Source of the DNA: Ascaphus truei
Taxonomy: Eukaryota; Chordata; Amphibia; Anura; Ascaphidae
Length of the DNA: 64,000 bases
Assembly: GCA_036426205.1 (NCBI GenBank)
Contig: WSYH01001179.1
Coordinates: 62,001-126,000, forward strand
Reading direction: 5' to 3'
Of the stretch, positions 45,354 to 57,387 are shown piece by piece; position 1 is the first letter of the stretch, and each line of letters starts with the position of its first letter. The notes beneath the pieces were generated by a model. That model saw nothing but the letters and a program-made list of their open reading frames with translations, had not been told where the DNA came from and ran no database searches. The position numbers and the translations under genes are program-made.

Positions 45354-45739
45354 AAAAAAACACACAACAACGCTTTGCTCATTTTCTGCAGTTACTGTAG
45401 TCATTGTGTTTTTAATCCGTCCCAAGCAAAGCGTCAATCGGCTGACTGCGCCTGCGTGTACTCTAATCCTTTTAGAGATGGGAGCTTGCTGCTTAGAGCG
45501 CATTAGTCACCCTACCCTACCAACCCCCTCTCTCCACAGAGTCGTTAATCTTCTGAATATTGCCATTGTGTTCTTAATCCGTAAATAGCCGAGCTGCAAA
45601 GCCTCAGTGCGCCTGCGTGTAATCACACCATCCCCCCCCCCCCAACCCTTAGAGGCTTTGGAAAATCCCCTCTCGAATTTGAAATGTAAATCTGATGTGC
45701 ACAGCATTGTGAGAATTGAGAGTAAAAAAACCATTAACT

Positions 45740-46415
45740 GATTCATGTTGTTTTTTCATTCATTCTTACACTATACTGTCAGGGGAGGGTGTGGCTGTTG
45801 GCAATGATTACAATAACCAGGAATGTGAATAAATATTTATTATATTTCATCAGGGAAAAAAAAATACAAAGATAAAAATAATCATGAATAATACATACTG
45901 CAGCCTTTATTAAATTCTTCTGGCAGATTGAAATCGGAGAAACATTTACAAAACATTTGTAAAACATGGAGATACATGAAAAATGGACATTTATGTGAAT
46001 ATTAACTAATAATATATATATATAGAAAATCTACTATTTGTTTTTGGTGCCTGAGGCACAGGGAGTTAAAGTGACTTGCTTTTTATGTACTGTATTTGGG
46101 GGTTGTATTTGGGGGTTTGGGGGTAACTGATTCATGTTGTTTTGTCATTCATTCTAATACTGTCGGGGGGTTTGTGGTTGTTGTCAATGATTATGATTAG
46201 CAGGAAAGTGAATAAATATTTATTTTATTTTGTCAGGACCCAAAAAATACAAATATAAAAATAATCATGAATAATACATACTGTAATGCAGTCTTTATTA
46301 AGTTCTTTTGGCAGATGGAAATTGGATAACCATTTAGAAAACATTTGTAAAACATGGGGAAACATGAATAATGCAAATTTATAAGAATATTATTAATTAA
46401 TATATACTGTAATGT
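45740..46415. repeat. Diverged tandem pair, about 285-bp unit
   Basis: 45740-46020 and 46125-46415 share a series of blocks in order (TTCATGTTGTTTT, GAATAAATATTTATT, AATAATCATGAATAATACAT, AAACATTTGTAAAACATGG). It is an older duplication inside the 3' flank of the transposase gene. The same pair recurs at 51294-51969. Confidence 0.75.
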
Positions 46416-46591
46416 ACTGTATAATATATATACTGAATACTGTATATACTGTATAGTAATATTATTTTTTCCATCTTTATCTTTTCCTCATTCTGTCTAC
46501 AGTACAGTAGTTCATTGAGAGAGGAGAGGTTTTGTGTACATCATTACTGCTGTTTATCTACTGTACATTTTACTGTATTGTACTGTATTGT

Positions 46592-47160
46592 ATATCTTTA
46601 TTTATATAGCGCCATTAATGTACATAGCGCTTCACAGTAGTAATACATGTGGTAATCGAATAAATAACAGATAATATAAATAACAGGTCATGGGAATAAG
46701 TGCTTTAGACATAAACATAATATTAAGGAAGAGGAGTCCCTGCCCCGAGGAACTTACAATCTAAATGGTAGGTAGGGAGAACGTATAGAGTGAGTAGGAG
46801 GGAGTTCTGGTAAGTGCGTCTGCAGGGGGCCAAGCTTTATGTATCATGTGTTCAGAATATTCACATTGCTATTCGTATGCTTCTTTAAGCAAGTGTGTCT
46901 TAAGGTGGGTCTTAAAAGTGGATAGAGAGGGTGCTAGTCGGGTACTGAGGGGAAGGGCATTCCAGAGGTGTGGGGCAGTCAGTGAAAAAGGTTTAAGGTG
47001 GGAGAGGGCTTTAGATACAAAGGGGGTAGAAAGAAGACATCCTTGAGCAGAACGCAAGAGTCGGGATGGTGCATAGCGAGAAATTAGGGATGAGATGTAA
47101 GGAGGGGAAGAAGAGTGTAAAGCTTTAAAAGTGAGGAGAAGAATGGAGTGTACAAACAGA
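46592..47160 (-). mobile_element. LINE 3' end (L2/Rex-like), copy 1
   Basis: Minus-strand C-terminal RT text: SSSPPYISSLI, LWNALPLSTR and FKTHLKTHLLKEAYE. It is followed by a 3' untranslated tail with TATATAGCGCCATTAATG on the plus strand at 46606-46625. It inserted into the 3' flank of the transposase gene before the tandem duplication. Confidence 0.75.
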
Positions 47161-47567
47161 TTAGACTGGACACAAAAACCCACCTCCCCCAGGCCACCCT
47201 TTTTTCCTGAAACGACAAGAAAACAAAAAATTAGTGCAGTTACTGTACAGTACTGTATGTGCGTACTGTAATATGGCATTGTGTGATGTGTAGAACTACT
47301 GTAGGTGGCTGGTGCTGCTTTCTCTGGAAAGAAAAAAATTGAGCAGTTAGTAGGCAGTAACTGTAGTACTGTCAAACTAGTCTACTGTATACTGGAACTA
47401 CTGTATACTCTGACTACTGTTAAATTCTATGTACTGTAACCTGATGACTGGTGCTGCTCTCTCTGTAAAGAAAAAATTAACTGCTGTATACTCTGACTAT
47501 CTGGAAAGAAAAAATCTGTGCCATACTTACCTGTATCATACTGTACTTACAATACTACAGCACAGTA

Positions 47568-49393
47568 CTACTTTCCTGATGCTTGCCCATTACGCGCGAT
47601 GACAATGGGCAACACAGTGGCAATATGGTCTACATATTTATTGCAGCATTCCACGGTGAGTACATCGTTCCAAAAACTCATTATGCCTTTCAACAACTCG
47701 TCCTTTTTGGAGGGTTTCGCCACTTTCCGGATATGGTCCTTCAGCTGATGCCAGACCATTTTGATCGGATTGAAGTCTGGCGATCTGTCATTGGAAAAAA
47801 GGACAATTGGTTTAAGAGCTAAAAACAGTGGGGAACAAAAATGGGACACGGTTTACTGCACTTACTCCGCTGGTGTCTTCACCCAGTTGATGCCGCGCTC
47901 AAGGATATGCGACGTTGACGCGGTGTGCTTCGGATCGTTGTCCTGGTAGAAGCGGTGACCATTGGGGAACTCGCGTGTGATGTATTGCACTATCTCGGGC
48001 ACAATGTTGTCTTGGAAGAAAGCTTTATTCATGATTCCTATAGCAAGAAAAGAAAAGTGCTCAAAAAACTGCACAATAGTACAGTACAGTGCATACAGTA
48101 AGGCAACACTAGTCAAGTACAGTGCATTAGGCGACATTATATTTGATAAATTTTACCTTCAAAGAGGACAATGCTACCCGGTCCACGCCTAGAGATGGCA
48201 CCCCACACATGCAGCTTCACAGGGTGTTTTGGCCGTGGCTTCAAAGATATGCGGCCTATTTTGTGGAATGCAAAGCTTGCAAATCTCTCCAGTGACACAG
48301 TAGACTCATCAGTGAAGATGCAATCCTGGAAAGTCTCCCCACTGTCGATCCATGGCTGGGCCTGGACCACTCTTTTGATTTTTTTTGCGTCCCGTATCAT
48401 GGGGTACGCTCTGTAATGACAAGGAATAAAAAAAATTAGCGGCACAGTACAGTACAGTTTGCTAAACAACACTTTTACCTCCTGTACTGTCCAGTACTAA
48501 CCTCACACGTCCATATTTCCATCCAATGCTGCGTCTCATCTTCTTTATGCTGGTCTCGGATACAGTCAGATTGTGCTTTTCTTGCAGAGTGTTTTTAACC
48601 CTTAATGCACTCCTCTCATCATTATCATCACTTATTTTGTCCACCAGAAGAGTTGTCTCCCTACAATGTAAAAAAAATATATTGTTTTATTAATATGCAG
48701 CAATATAAAATGTATATAAATATAATGTTGTAATATAAATATAAATATACCAAAAATATGTAATGTTGTAATATAAATATAAATATACCAAAAATATATA
48801 CTGTTGTAATATAAATATAAATATACACCCTATATATACCGTTGTACGATAAATAGAAATAGACAAAAAATGTATACTGTTGTACTATAAATATAAATAT
48901 ACAACATATATATACTGTTGTACTATAAATATAAATATACAAAATATATATACTGTTGTAATATAAATATAAATATACACCCTATATATATACCGTTGTA
49001 CGATAAATAGAAATATACAAAAAATCTATACTGTTGTACTATAAATATAAATATACAAACTATGTTGTAATATAAATCAACAGAAATAACAACAGTATTA
49101 CAGTAGATACAGAACTGTACTGTAGATGTACTGTACTGTATGAACAGTACAGTACGTTCAGTTTTATATATTTTTTTTGTTGTTAAGTTTTATAAATATA
49201 CTTACGCGTTAGTTACCCTTGGTGCCTTTTTGCGGTCCCTGTTTTTTCTGTATGCATGATAGCACACGGTGGTTGATGGCACAACGAGGTCAGAAGTAGC
49301 TAACCAGCGCTGGATATCTGCAATTCGGTGTCCGCTCGTGTACATCTCCTTCATTCGCATGCTGAGATCCTTGGAAATCTTTTTAACAGGCAT
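47568..49393 (-). CDS. Tc1/mariner-like transposase, five exons, copy 1
   Basis: Cut-and-paste transposase acting on the element ends. Exons on the minus strand: 49393-49206, 48660-48502, 48410-48157, 48037-47866 and 47784-47568. They total 990 nt, giving 329 aa. Donors are GTAAG, GTTAG, GTAAA and GTAAG; acceptors are all AG after pyrimidine-rich tracts. Residues 3-50 form a helix-turn-helix region ([13 protein letters not shown]). The DDE core has D150 (FTDEST) and D233 (YQDNDPKH). Joining exons 4 and 5 recreates TPAESPDFNPI, which confirms the splice. The third catalytic position is K266 (AAA), where the 36.4-kb copy has Glu (GAA), so catalysis should fail. The gap between second and third position is 32 residues, not the 34 of Tc1. 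ATG 49391-49393 was chosen by alignment with the other copy. Confidence 0.85.
48722..49070. repeat. Intronic AT-rich minisatellite, about 38-40-bp unit
   Basis: About nine copies of a unit like TGTTGTAATATAAATATAAA plus TATAC, filling most of intron 1 of the transposase. The same array is at 54276-54624 in the second tandem copy. Confidence 0.85.
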
Positions 49394-49606
49394 TGCTGCG
49401 AGTAGAAAGAAATACAAACACAAGAATGTATATTCGATGTTTAGTCGATGTGTATTCTATGTGTAGTCAATATACAAAATGGATGGAGTATTTATACGGT
49501 AATGACTCACATTAGAGTACGCCCACTTTCAACACCTGTACCTGGTCGCCATGCTTCCATGGAGCAACCCCGTTTCTATGGATGCAGGAACCCATTCGCC
49601 TCTGCC
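49394..49606. promoter_or_regulatory. Divergent intergenic region, transposase / BEN-like gene
   Basis: 213 bp between two start codons facing away from each other. It includes TATTTATACGG near 49490 and a pyrimidine tract with AG (minus strand) just before the transposase ATG, suggesting an untranslated upstream exon. Shared promoter function is inferred from layout. Confidence 0.45.
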
Positions 49607-50577
49607 ATGCCTGTCAAGCTGAAAAAGCGAAAGGCGGCAGCCGTTTCCACGCCAAAGCGACAGGCTAAGGCCAATAAAGAAAACCTTCTGCTTACCCCAA
49701 AGGCTAAGGGTTTTCGTAGACGTAAGCCTCATTAAGAAGATATACGGTGATGTACTGTCGACACAAAACGAATGGCAGCCAACCCATCGAATCCGCAGAC
49801 CACTTCCTCACATATGCTTCGACGACTCTGCTGTAGCTGTCCCGGAAATCTTCAGCCCGTCTTCTCCACCCCCATCTTCTCCGGTTCCATCCGACGATGC
49901 CGCCGCCTCTGAAATCCACGGGTCACTGTCTCCTTTGCTCTTGGACGACTCTGCTTCTCGCCCGGAAATCCAAAGGTCACTTTCTCCATCCCTCTTCGAC
50001 GATGCTGCCGCTTCTCCTCTACCGGGTATCCACAGGTCACCTCCTCCTCTCTTCCCCGATGTCGATGCCGCTTCTGTCCATGGAACCCCCATCTCATCCT
50101 CCGTTGCACCCATCCCCCCAGATGTTCACACGCCATGCACAAGAAGCAGCTCGTTAGACCGGATGCTGAATGGGATAAGTGTGGATCTCTCTGGGAACTC
50201 TATTGTGCTGGCAAAGATAGATCTGCTTCTGGAGACCATGTTAAATGTGGAGCAACGGATTCTACAAATGGATCAACGGATGGATCGACGGATGGAGAAG
50301 ATAGAGGCTGACATAGAGGGCATACATTATTCTCGGTGCTATTGCCCTGTTTCCCTGATGCCGGAGCAGGGGGGTGACATGGATGTGATGAATGGGACCT
50401 TCGACCCCCATCCATCACCAAGCGCACCCCCTCCACCAGAAGATGTAGTGTACATGTATGCCGTTGAGGAGGACATGACAACCCCGTCAAGACCACGCCA
50501 GGAGACAACACGGCGACCACGACCGGAGGAAAGCTTCCTCCCAGACAACCTACCATTGCCCGTCGCCTCAAGCACAC
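49607..50577 (+). pseudogene. BEN-like accessory gene, truncated copy 1
   Basis: Identical to the first 971 bp of the gene at 55161 but cut by the tandem-duplication junction at 50577, after which the frame runs 26 nt into inverted-repeat sequence and stops at 50603. It lacks the whole C-terminal BEN-like domain. It keeps the basic start (MPVKLKKRKAAAV), the acidic/Ser-Pro repeats and the coiled-coil part, and the frame break near 49720. If translated it could act only as a domainless fragment. Confidence 0.7.
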
Positions 50578-52145
50578 TACTGTACAATGTTGAAACATTT
50601 TAAGTGCACAGCAATTCAAAACATCAACAGGTGTATGGTTTACTGCTACAGTACATGTGTGAAAACATTTGTCAGTCAGTATGGTTTACAGTCACATGTT
50701 TTAAATACAATACAGTACATTCTTTTATATCTTTATAATATAAATATATAAATATAATTTAAAATAATCCGTTCTGTGGGTCTGAGTGGGTTGAAATTGC
50801 ACCAGTACAGTCCTAGAGGGCAGCAAACAGGGCAGGTTTTCAGGGCAACCTTGAAAACCGTGCCTGTTTGCGGCCCTCATGGACTGGAGTCGTGCATGTC
50901 CTGTGTAAAAAAAACACACAACAACGCTTTGCTCATTTTCTGCAGTTACTGTAGTCATTGTGTTTTTAATCCGTCCCAAGCAAAGCGTCAATCGGCTGAC
51001 TGCGCCTGCGTGTACTCTAATCCTTTTAGAGATGGGAGCTTGCTGCTTAGAGCGCATTAGTCACCCTACCCTACCAACCCCCTCTCTCCACAGAGTCGTT
51101 AATCTTCTGAATATTGCCATTGTGTTCTTAATCCGTAAATAGCCGAGCTGCAAAGCCTCAGTGCGCCTGCGTGTAATCACACCATCCCCCCCCCCCCAAC
51201 CCTTAGAGGCTTTGGAAAATCCCCTCTCGAATTTGAAATGTAAATCTGATGTGCACAGCATTGTGAGAATTGAGAGTAAAAAAACCATTAACTGATTCAT
51301 GTTGTTTTTTCATTCATTCTTACACTATACTGTCAGGGGAGGGTGTGGCTGTTGGCAATGATTACAATAACCAGGAATGTGAATAAATATTTATTATATT
51401 TCATCAGGGAAAAAAAAATACAAAGATAAAAATAATCATGAATAATACATACTGCAGCCTTTATTAAATTCTTCTGGCAGATTGAAATCGGAGAAACATT
51501 TACAAAACATTTGTAAAACATGGAGATACATGAAAAATGGACATTTATGTGAATATTAACTAATAATATATATATATAGAAAATCTACTATTTGTTTTTG
51601 GTGCCTGAGGCACAGGGAGTTAAAGTGACTTGCTTTTTATGTACTGTATTTGGGGGTTGTATTTGGGGGTTTGGGGGTAACTGATTCATGTTGTTTTGTC
51701 ATTCATTCTAATACTGTCGGGGGGTTTGTGGTTGTTGTCAATGATTATGATTAGCAGGAAAGTGAATAAATATTTATTTTATTTTGTCAGGACCCAAAAA
51801 ATACAAATATAAAAATAATCATGAATAATACATACTGTAATGCAGTCTTTATTAAGTTCTTTTGGCAGATGGAAATTGGATAACCATTTAGAAAACATTT
51901 GTAAAACATGGGGAAACATGAATAATGCAAATTTATAAGAATATTATTAATTAATATATACTGTAATGTACTGTATAATATATATACTGAATACTGTATA
52001 TACTGTATAGTAATATTATTTTTTCCATCTTTATCTTTTCCTCATTCTGTCTACAGTACAGTAGTTCATTGAGAGAGGAGAGGTTTTGTGTACATCATTA
52101 CTGCTGTTTATCTACTGTACATTTTACTGTATTGTACTGTATTGT

Positions 52146-52714
52146 ATATCTTTATTTATATAGCGCCATTAATGTACATAGCGCTTCACAGTAGTAATAC
52201 ATGTGGTAATCGAATAAATAACAGATAATATAAATAACAGGTCATGGGAATAAGTGCTTTAGACATAAACATAATATTAAGGAAGAGGAGTCCCTGCCCC
52301 GAGGAACTTACAATCTAAATGGTAGGTAGGGAGAACGTATAGAGTGAGTAGGAGGGAGTTCTGGTAAGTGCGTCTGCAGGGGGCCAAGCTTTATGTATCA
52401 TGTGTTCAGAATATTCACATTGCTATTCGTATGCTTCTTTAAGCAAGTGTGTCTTAAGGTGGGTCTTAAAAGTGGATAGAGAGGGTGCTAGTCGGGTACT
52501 GAGGGGAAGGGCATTCCAGAGGTGTGGGGCAGTCAGTGAAAAAGGTTTAAGGTGGGAGAGGGCTTTAGATACAAAGGGGGTAGAAAGAAGACATCCTTGA
52601 GCAGAACGCAAGAGTCGGGATGGTGCATAGCGAGAAATTAGGGATGAGATGTAAGGAGGGGAAGAAGAGTGTAAAGCTTTAAAAGTGAGGAGAAGAATGG
52701 AGTGTACAAACAGA
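52146..52714 (-). mobile_element. LINE 3' end (L2/Rex-like), copy 2
   Basis: Same fragment as at 46592-47160, carried along by the tandem duplication; not an independent insertion. Confidence 0.75.
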
Positions 52715-53121
52715 TTAGACTGGACACAAAAACCCACCTCCCCCAGGCCACCCTTTTTTCCTGAAACGACAAGAAAACAAAAAATTAGTGCAGTTACTGT
52801 ACAGTACTGTATGTGCGTACTGTAATATGGCATTGTGTGATGTGTAGAACTACTGTAGGTGGCTGGTGCTGCTTTCTCTGGAAAGAAAAAAATTGAGCAG
52901 TTAGTAGGCAGTAACTGTAGTACTGTCAAACTAGTCTACTGTATACTGGAACTACTGTATACTCTGACTACTGTTAAATTCTATGTACTGTAACCTGATG
53001 ACTGGTGCTGCTCTCTCTGTAAAGAAAAAATTAACTGCTGTATACTCTGACTATCTGGAAAGAAAAAATCTGTGCCATACTTACCTGTATCATACTGTAC
53101 TTACAATACTACAGCACAGTA

Positions 53122-54947
53122 CTACTTTCCTGATGCTTGCCCATTACGCGCGATGACAATGGGCAACACAGTGGCAATATGGTCTACATATTTATTGCAG
53201 CATTCCACGGTGAGTACATCGTTCCAAAAACTCATTATGCCTTTCAACAACTCGTCCTTTTTGGAGGGTTTCGCCACTTTCCGGATATGGTCCTTCAGCT
53301 GATGCCAGACCATTTTGATCGGATTGAAGTCTGGCGATCTGTCATTGGAAAAAAGGACAATTGGTTTAAGAGCTAAAAACAGTGGGGAACAAAAATGGGA
53401 CACGGTTTACTGCACTTACTCCGCTGGTGTCTTCACCCAGTTGATGCCGCGCTCAAGGATATGCGACGTTGACGCGGTGTGCTTCGGATCGTTGTCCTGG
53501 TAGAAGCGGTGACCATTGGGGAACTCGCGTGTGATGTATTGCACTATCTCGGGCACAATGTTGTCTTGGAAGAAAGCTTTATTCATGATTCCTATAGCAA
53601 GAAAAGAAAAGTGCTCAAAAAACTGCACAATAGTACAGTACAGTGCATACAGTAAGGCAACACTAGTCAAGTACAGTGCATTAGGCGACATTATATTTGA
53701 TAAATTTTACCTTCAAAGAGGACAATGCTACCCGGTCCACGCCTAGAGATGGCACCCCACACATGCAGCTTCACAGGGTGTTTTGGCCGTGGCTTCAAAG
53801 ATATGCGGCCTATTTTGTGGAATGCAAAGCTTGCAAATCTCTCCAGTGACACAGTAGACTCATCAGTGAAGATGCAATCCTGGAAAGTCTCCCCACTGTC
53901 GATCCATGGCTGGGCCTGGACCACTCTTTTGATTTTTTTTGCGTCCCGTATCATGGGGTACGCTCTGTAATGACAAGGAATAAAAAAAATTAGCGGCACA
54001 GTACAGTACAGTTTGCTAAACAACACTTTTACCTCCTGTACTGTCCAGTACTAACCTCACACGTCCATATTTCCATCCAATGCTGCGTCTCATCTTCTTT
54101 ATGCTGGTCTCGGATACAGTCAGATTGTGCTTTTCTTGCAGAGTGTTTTTAACCCTTAATGCACTCCTCTCATCATTATCATCACTTATTTTGTCCACCA
54201 GAAGAGTTGTCTCCCTACAATGTAAAAAAAATATATTGTTTTATTAATATGCAGCAATATAAAATGTATATAAATATAATGTTGTAATATAAATATAAAT
54301 ATACCAAAAATATGTAATGTTGTAATATAAATATAAATATACCAAAAATATATACTGTTGTAATATAAATATAAATATACACCCTATATATACCGTTGTA
54401 CGATAAATAGAAATAGACAAAAAATGTATACTGTTGTACTATAAATATAAATATACAACATATATATACTGTTGTACTATAAATATAAATATACAAAATA
54501 TATATACTGTTGTAATATAAATATAAATATACACCCTATATATATACCGTTGTACGATAAATAGAAATATACAAAAAATCTATACTGTTGTACTATAAAT
54601 ATAAATATACAAACTATGTTGTAATATAAATCAACAGAAATAACAACAGTATTACAGTAGATACAGAACTGTACTGTAGATGTACTGTACTGTATGAACA
54701 GTACAGTACGTTCAGTTTTATATATTTTTTTTGTTGTTAAGTTTTATAAATATACTTACGCGTTAGTTACCCTTGGTGCCTTTTTGCGGTCCCTGTTTTT
54801 TCTGTATGCATGATAGCACACGGTGGTTGATGGCACAACGAGGTCAGAAGTAGCTAACCAGCGCTGGATATCTGCAATTCGGTGTCCGCTCGTGTACATC
54901 TCCTTCATTCGCATGCTGAGATCCTTGGAAATCTTTTTAACAGGCAT
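53122..54947 (-). CDS. Tc1/mariner-like transposase, five exons, copy 2
   Basis: Exact duplicate of the copy at 47568-49393. Exons: 54947-54760, 54214-54056, 53964-53711, 53591-53420 and 53338-53122. It has the same 329 aa, the same D150 and D233 and the same K266 in place of the acidic residue. Sharing K266 means the substitution preceded the duplication. This copy faces the more complete BEN-like gene across the same 213-bp gap. Mobilisation would need an active relative elsewhere in the genome. Confidence 0.85.
54276..54624. repeat. Intronic AT-rich minisatellite, copy 2
   Basis: Same array as 48722-49070, with no visible change in unit number or order. This is notable because such arrays normally change quickly, so it supports a very recent or artefactual duplication. 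Confidence 0.85.
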
Positions 54948-55160
54948 TGCTGCGAGTAGAAAGAAATACAAACACAAGAATGTATATTCGATGTTTAGTC
55001 GATGTGTATTCTATGTGTAGTCAATATACAAAATGGATGGAGTATTTATACGGTAATGACTCACATTAGAGTACGCCCACTTTCAACACCTGTACCTGGT
55101 CGCCATGCTTCCATGGAGCAACCCCGTTTCTATGGATGCAGGAACCCATTCGCCTCTGCC

Positions 55161-56501
55161 ATGCCTGTCAAGCTGAAAAAGCGAAAGGCGGCAGCCGTTT
55201 CCACGCCAAAGCGACAGGCTAAGGCCAATAAAGAAAACCTTCTGCTTACCCCAAAGGCTAAGGGTTTTCGTAGACGTAAGCCTCATTAAGAAGATATACG
55301 GTGATGTACTGTCGACACAAAACGAATGGCAGCCAACCCATCGAATCCGCAGACCACTTCCTCACATATGCTTCGACGACTCTGCTGTAGCTGTCCCGGA
55401 AATCTTCAGCCCGTCTTCTCCACCCCCATCTTCTCCGGTTCCATCCGACGATGCCGCCGCCTCTGAAATCCACGGGTCACTGTCTCCTTTGCTCTTGGAC
55501 GACTCTGCTTCTCGCCCGGAAATCCAAAGGTCACTTTCTCCATCCCTCTTCGACGATGCTGCCGCTTCTCCTCTACCGGGTATCCACAGGTCACCTCCTC
55601 CTCTCTTCCCCGATGTCGATGCCGCTTCTGTCCATGGAACCCCCATCTCATCCTCCGTTGCACCCATCCCCCCAGATGTTCACACGCCATGCACAAGAAG
55701 CAGCTCGTTAGACCGGATGCTGAATGGGATAAGTGTGGATCTCTCTGGGAACTCTATTGTGCTGGCAAAGATAGATCTGCTTCTGGAGACCATGTTAAAT
55801 GTGGAGCAACGGATTCTACAAATGGATCAACGGATGGATCGACGGATGGAGAAGATAGAGGCTGACATAGAGGGCATACATTATTCTCGGTGCTATTGCC
55901 CTGTTTCCCTGATGCCGGAGCAGGGGGGTGACATGGATGTGATGAATGGGACCTTCGACCCCCATCCATCACCAAGCGCACCCCCTCCACCAGAAGATGT
56001 AGTGTACATGTATGCCGTTGAGGAGGACATGACAACCCCGTCAAGACCACGCCAGGAGACAACACGGCGACCACGACCGGAGGAAAGCTTCCTCCCAGAC
56101 AACCTACCATTGCCCGTCGCCTCAAGCACACCCGCTCCCAAAAGACCTACACCCGCTCGCATCGATATGGTGCCCGACATCACCCTGTGCGATCTGCCAC
56201 CGGCGCTCAGGGAGAAGTATAGGGTGAAGAGTGCTGGTGTACCCCACAAGTATGCCTTGTTCATTTTTAAGCACCATGTTCCCTACTCGTTGTACTGCGA
56301 CTGGGCCTTCAAAGTGAACTACGATGGGAATCGCGTAAAAAAGCCACTTCCTGTCAATTTAGGAAAAACATTGTGGATGAATTGCGGCGCTTGTATGCAG
56401 TTACAGATCCTGTAATGAAAGGCGTTCCAGACTGCATTAATGGCGTTTTGCGCCATGCAAGGAATCGGCCATGGAAGGACAATGTGGAGGACTTTCTGTG
56501 A
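55161..56501 (+). CDS. BEN-like accessory protein gene of the transposon
   Basis: Plus strand, divergent from the transposase. Starts MPVKLKKRKAAAV (ATG 55161; an in-frame upstream ATG exists about 48 nt earlier) with a Lys/Arg-rich N-terminus, possibly a nuclear signal. After a frame change near 55270-55280 it continues as IYGDVLSTQNEW, then four or five imperfect ~19-aa acidic/Ser-Pro repeats (LDDSASRPEIQRSLSPSL type). A likely coiled coil is at about 55760-55880 (VEQRILQMDQRMDRRMEKIE), then a Pro-rich linker. The last ~110 residues (VPHKYALFIFKHHVPYSLYC, then the KPLPVN block) have the pattern of a BEN DNA-binding domain, with a one-base frame break near 56361 and stop TGA 56499-56501. The BEN call is by pattern and needs profile testing. 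With two frame breaks this copy is probably damaged. Confidence 0.6.
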
Positions 56502-56582
56502 GACCATACTGTTGTGCTGAACTGTATTGTACTGCACATGTTTTGCCCTACAGTACCTGCTGTACTTAAAAAAAGGAGATGT

Positions 56583-57387
56583 TGTTTTTACACAGGACAT
56601 GCACGACTCCAGTCCCTGGGGGCCGAAAACAGGCACAGTTTTCAAGGTTGCCCTGAAAACCTGCCCTGTTTGCTGCCCTCTAGGACTGTACTGTCAATGT
56701 TTTGAATTGCTGTGCACTTAAAATGTTTCAACATTGTACAGTATTTGTAATAAATGTTTTTGTACTGACTCCACCAATAAAAGAACATGTTGATTTTCCA
56801 TTTGCTCCTTTGACAGTGTAACAAATGTCGAGGCTTACTGCACTGTTTTTTTACTGCCAGACCGCAAAGCCGCAAGATCGGCAACATTGTCAAAAAAGAG
56901 CAATGATCGCGCAATTGGCGTGGGAACTAGGGCAATTGGCGTGGGAACTTCTGTTCTAGGGCACCTAGAAATAAAATTCATTTTGCCTATAGATGTTAGG
57001 AACCCCCTCACTTGACCCCAACAGGGTCCGACCAGTAATAGCGACGATAAAGGGTCACGCCGGCGAAGAGGGTCCTACCATTGACCGTAATGGCAGAGAA
57101 AGCAGCGCTGCTTTGAAACGGCTAAGTCAGAATGAGCAGAAACCTGGAACCCATAACTCCAGTTCTGTTCAACCTAGAGGGCTCAGATTCGGTCACCATG
57201 TAGTCCTAGTTCAGGCAGGATTGCATGGCAAATAGCGACCCTCTCGTGGCAACAGAACGGAGTCAGGGTAATCGCGCAATTGGCGTGGGAACTAGGGCCT
57301 CGGTCAAGTTCACGGCCAATTGGGTGGGAACTTCTGTTCTAGGGCACCTAGAAATAAAATTCATTTTGCCCATAGATGTTAGGAACC
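56583..57387. repeat. Right long terminal inverted repeat
   Basis: Inverted copy of the left arm. It begins 80 bp after the BEN-like stop codon and contains two subrepeat ends GATGTTAGG at 56992-57000 and 57375-57383, 383 bp apart. After AACC at 57387 the match with the left arm stops. Repeated words include GCGCAATTGGCGTGGGAAC (three variants), possible binding sites. Confidence 0.8.

Larger units (their letters stand above)
45024..50577. repeat. 5,554-bp tandem duplication, copy 1
   Basis: Directly repeated as 50578-56131 with an offset of exactly 5,554 bp. Every reading frame I compared is identical between copies. The unit covers the inner part of the left inverted repeat, a LINE fragment, the complete transposase gene and most of the BEN-like gene. 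The junction joins AGCACAC to TACTGTACAATG with no clear shared bases. Confidence 0.9.
50578..56131. repeat. 5,554-bp tandem duplication, copy 2
   Basis: The direct repeat of 45024-50577. After 56131 the BEN-like gene and the right inverted repeat continue, so this copy is joined to the complete right side of the element, whereas copy 1 is joined to the complete left side. Confidence 0.9.

Noticed and set aside
48661..48942. Tyr/Ile-rich membrane-like ORF
   Set aside because: Translation of the AT-rich intronic minisatellite.
49935..50603. BEN-like protein starting at 49935
   Set aside because: The first codon there is TTG inside an open frame that extends upstream; the gene more likely begins at the basic MPVKLKK segment with a frame break.
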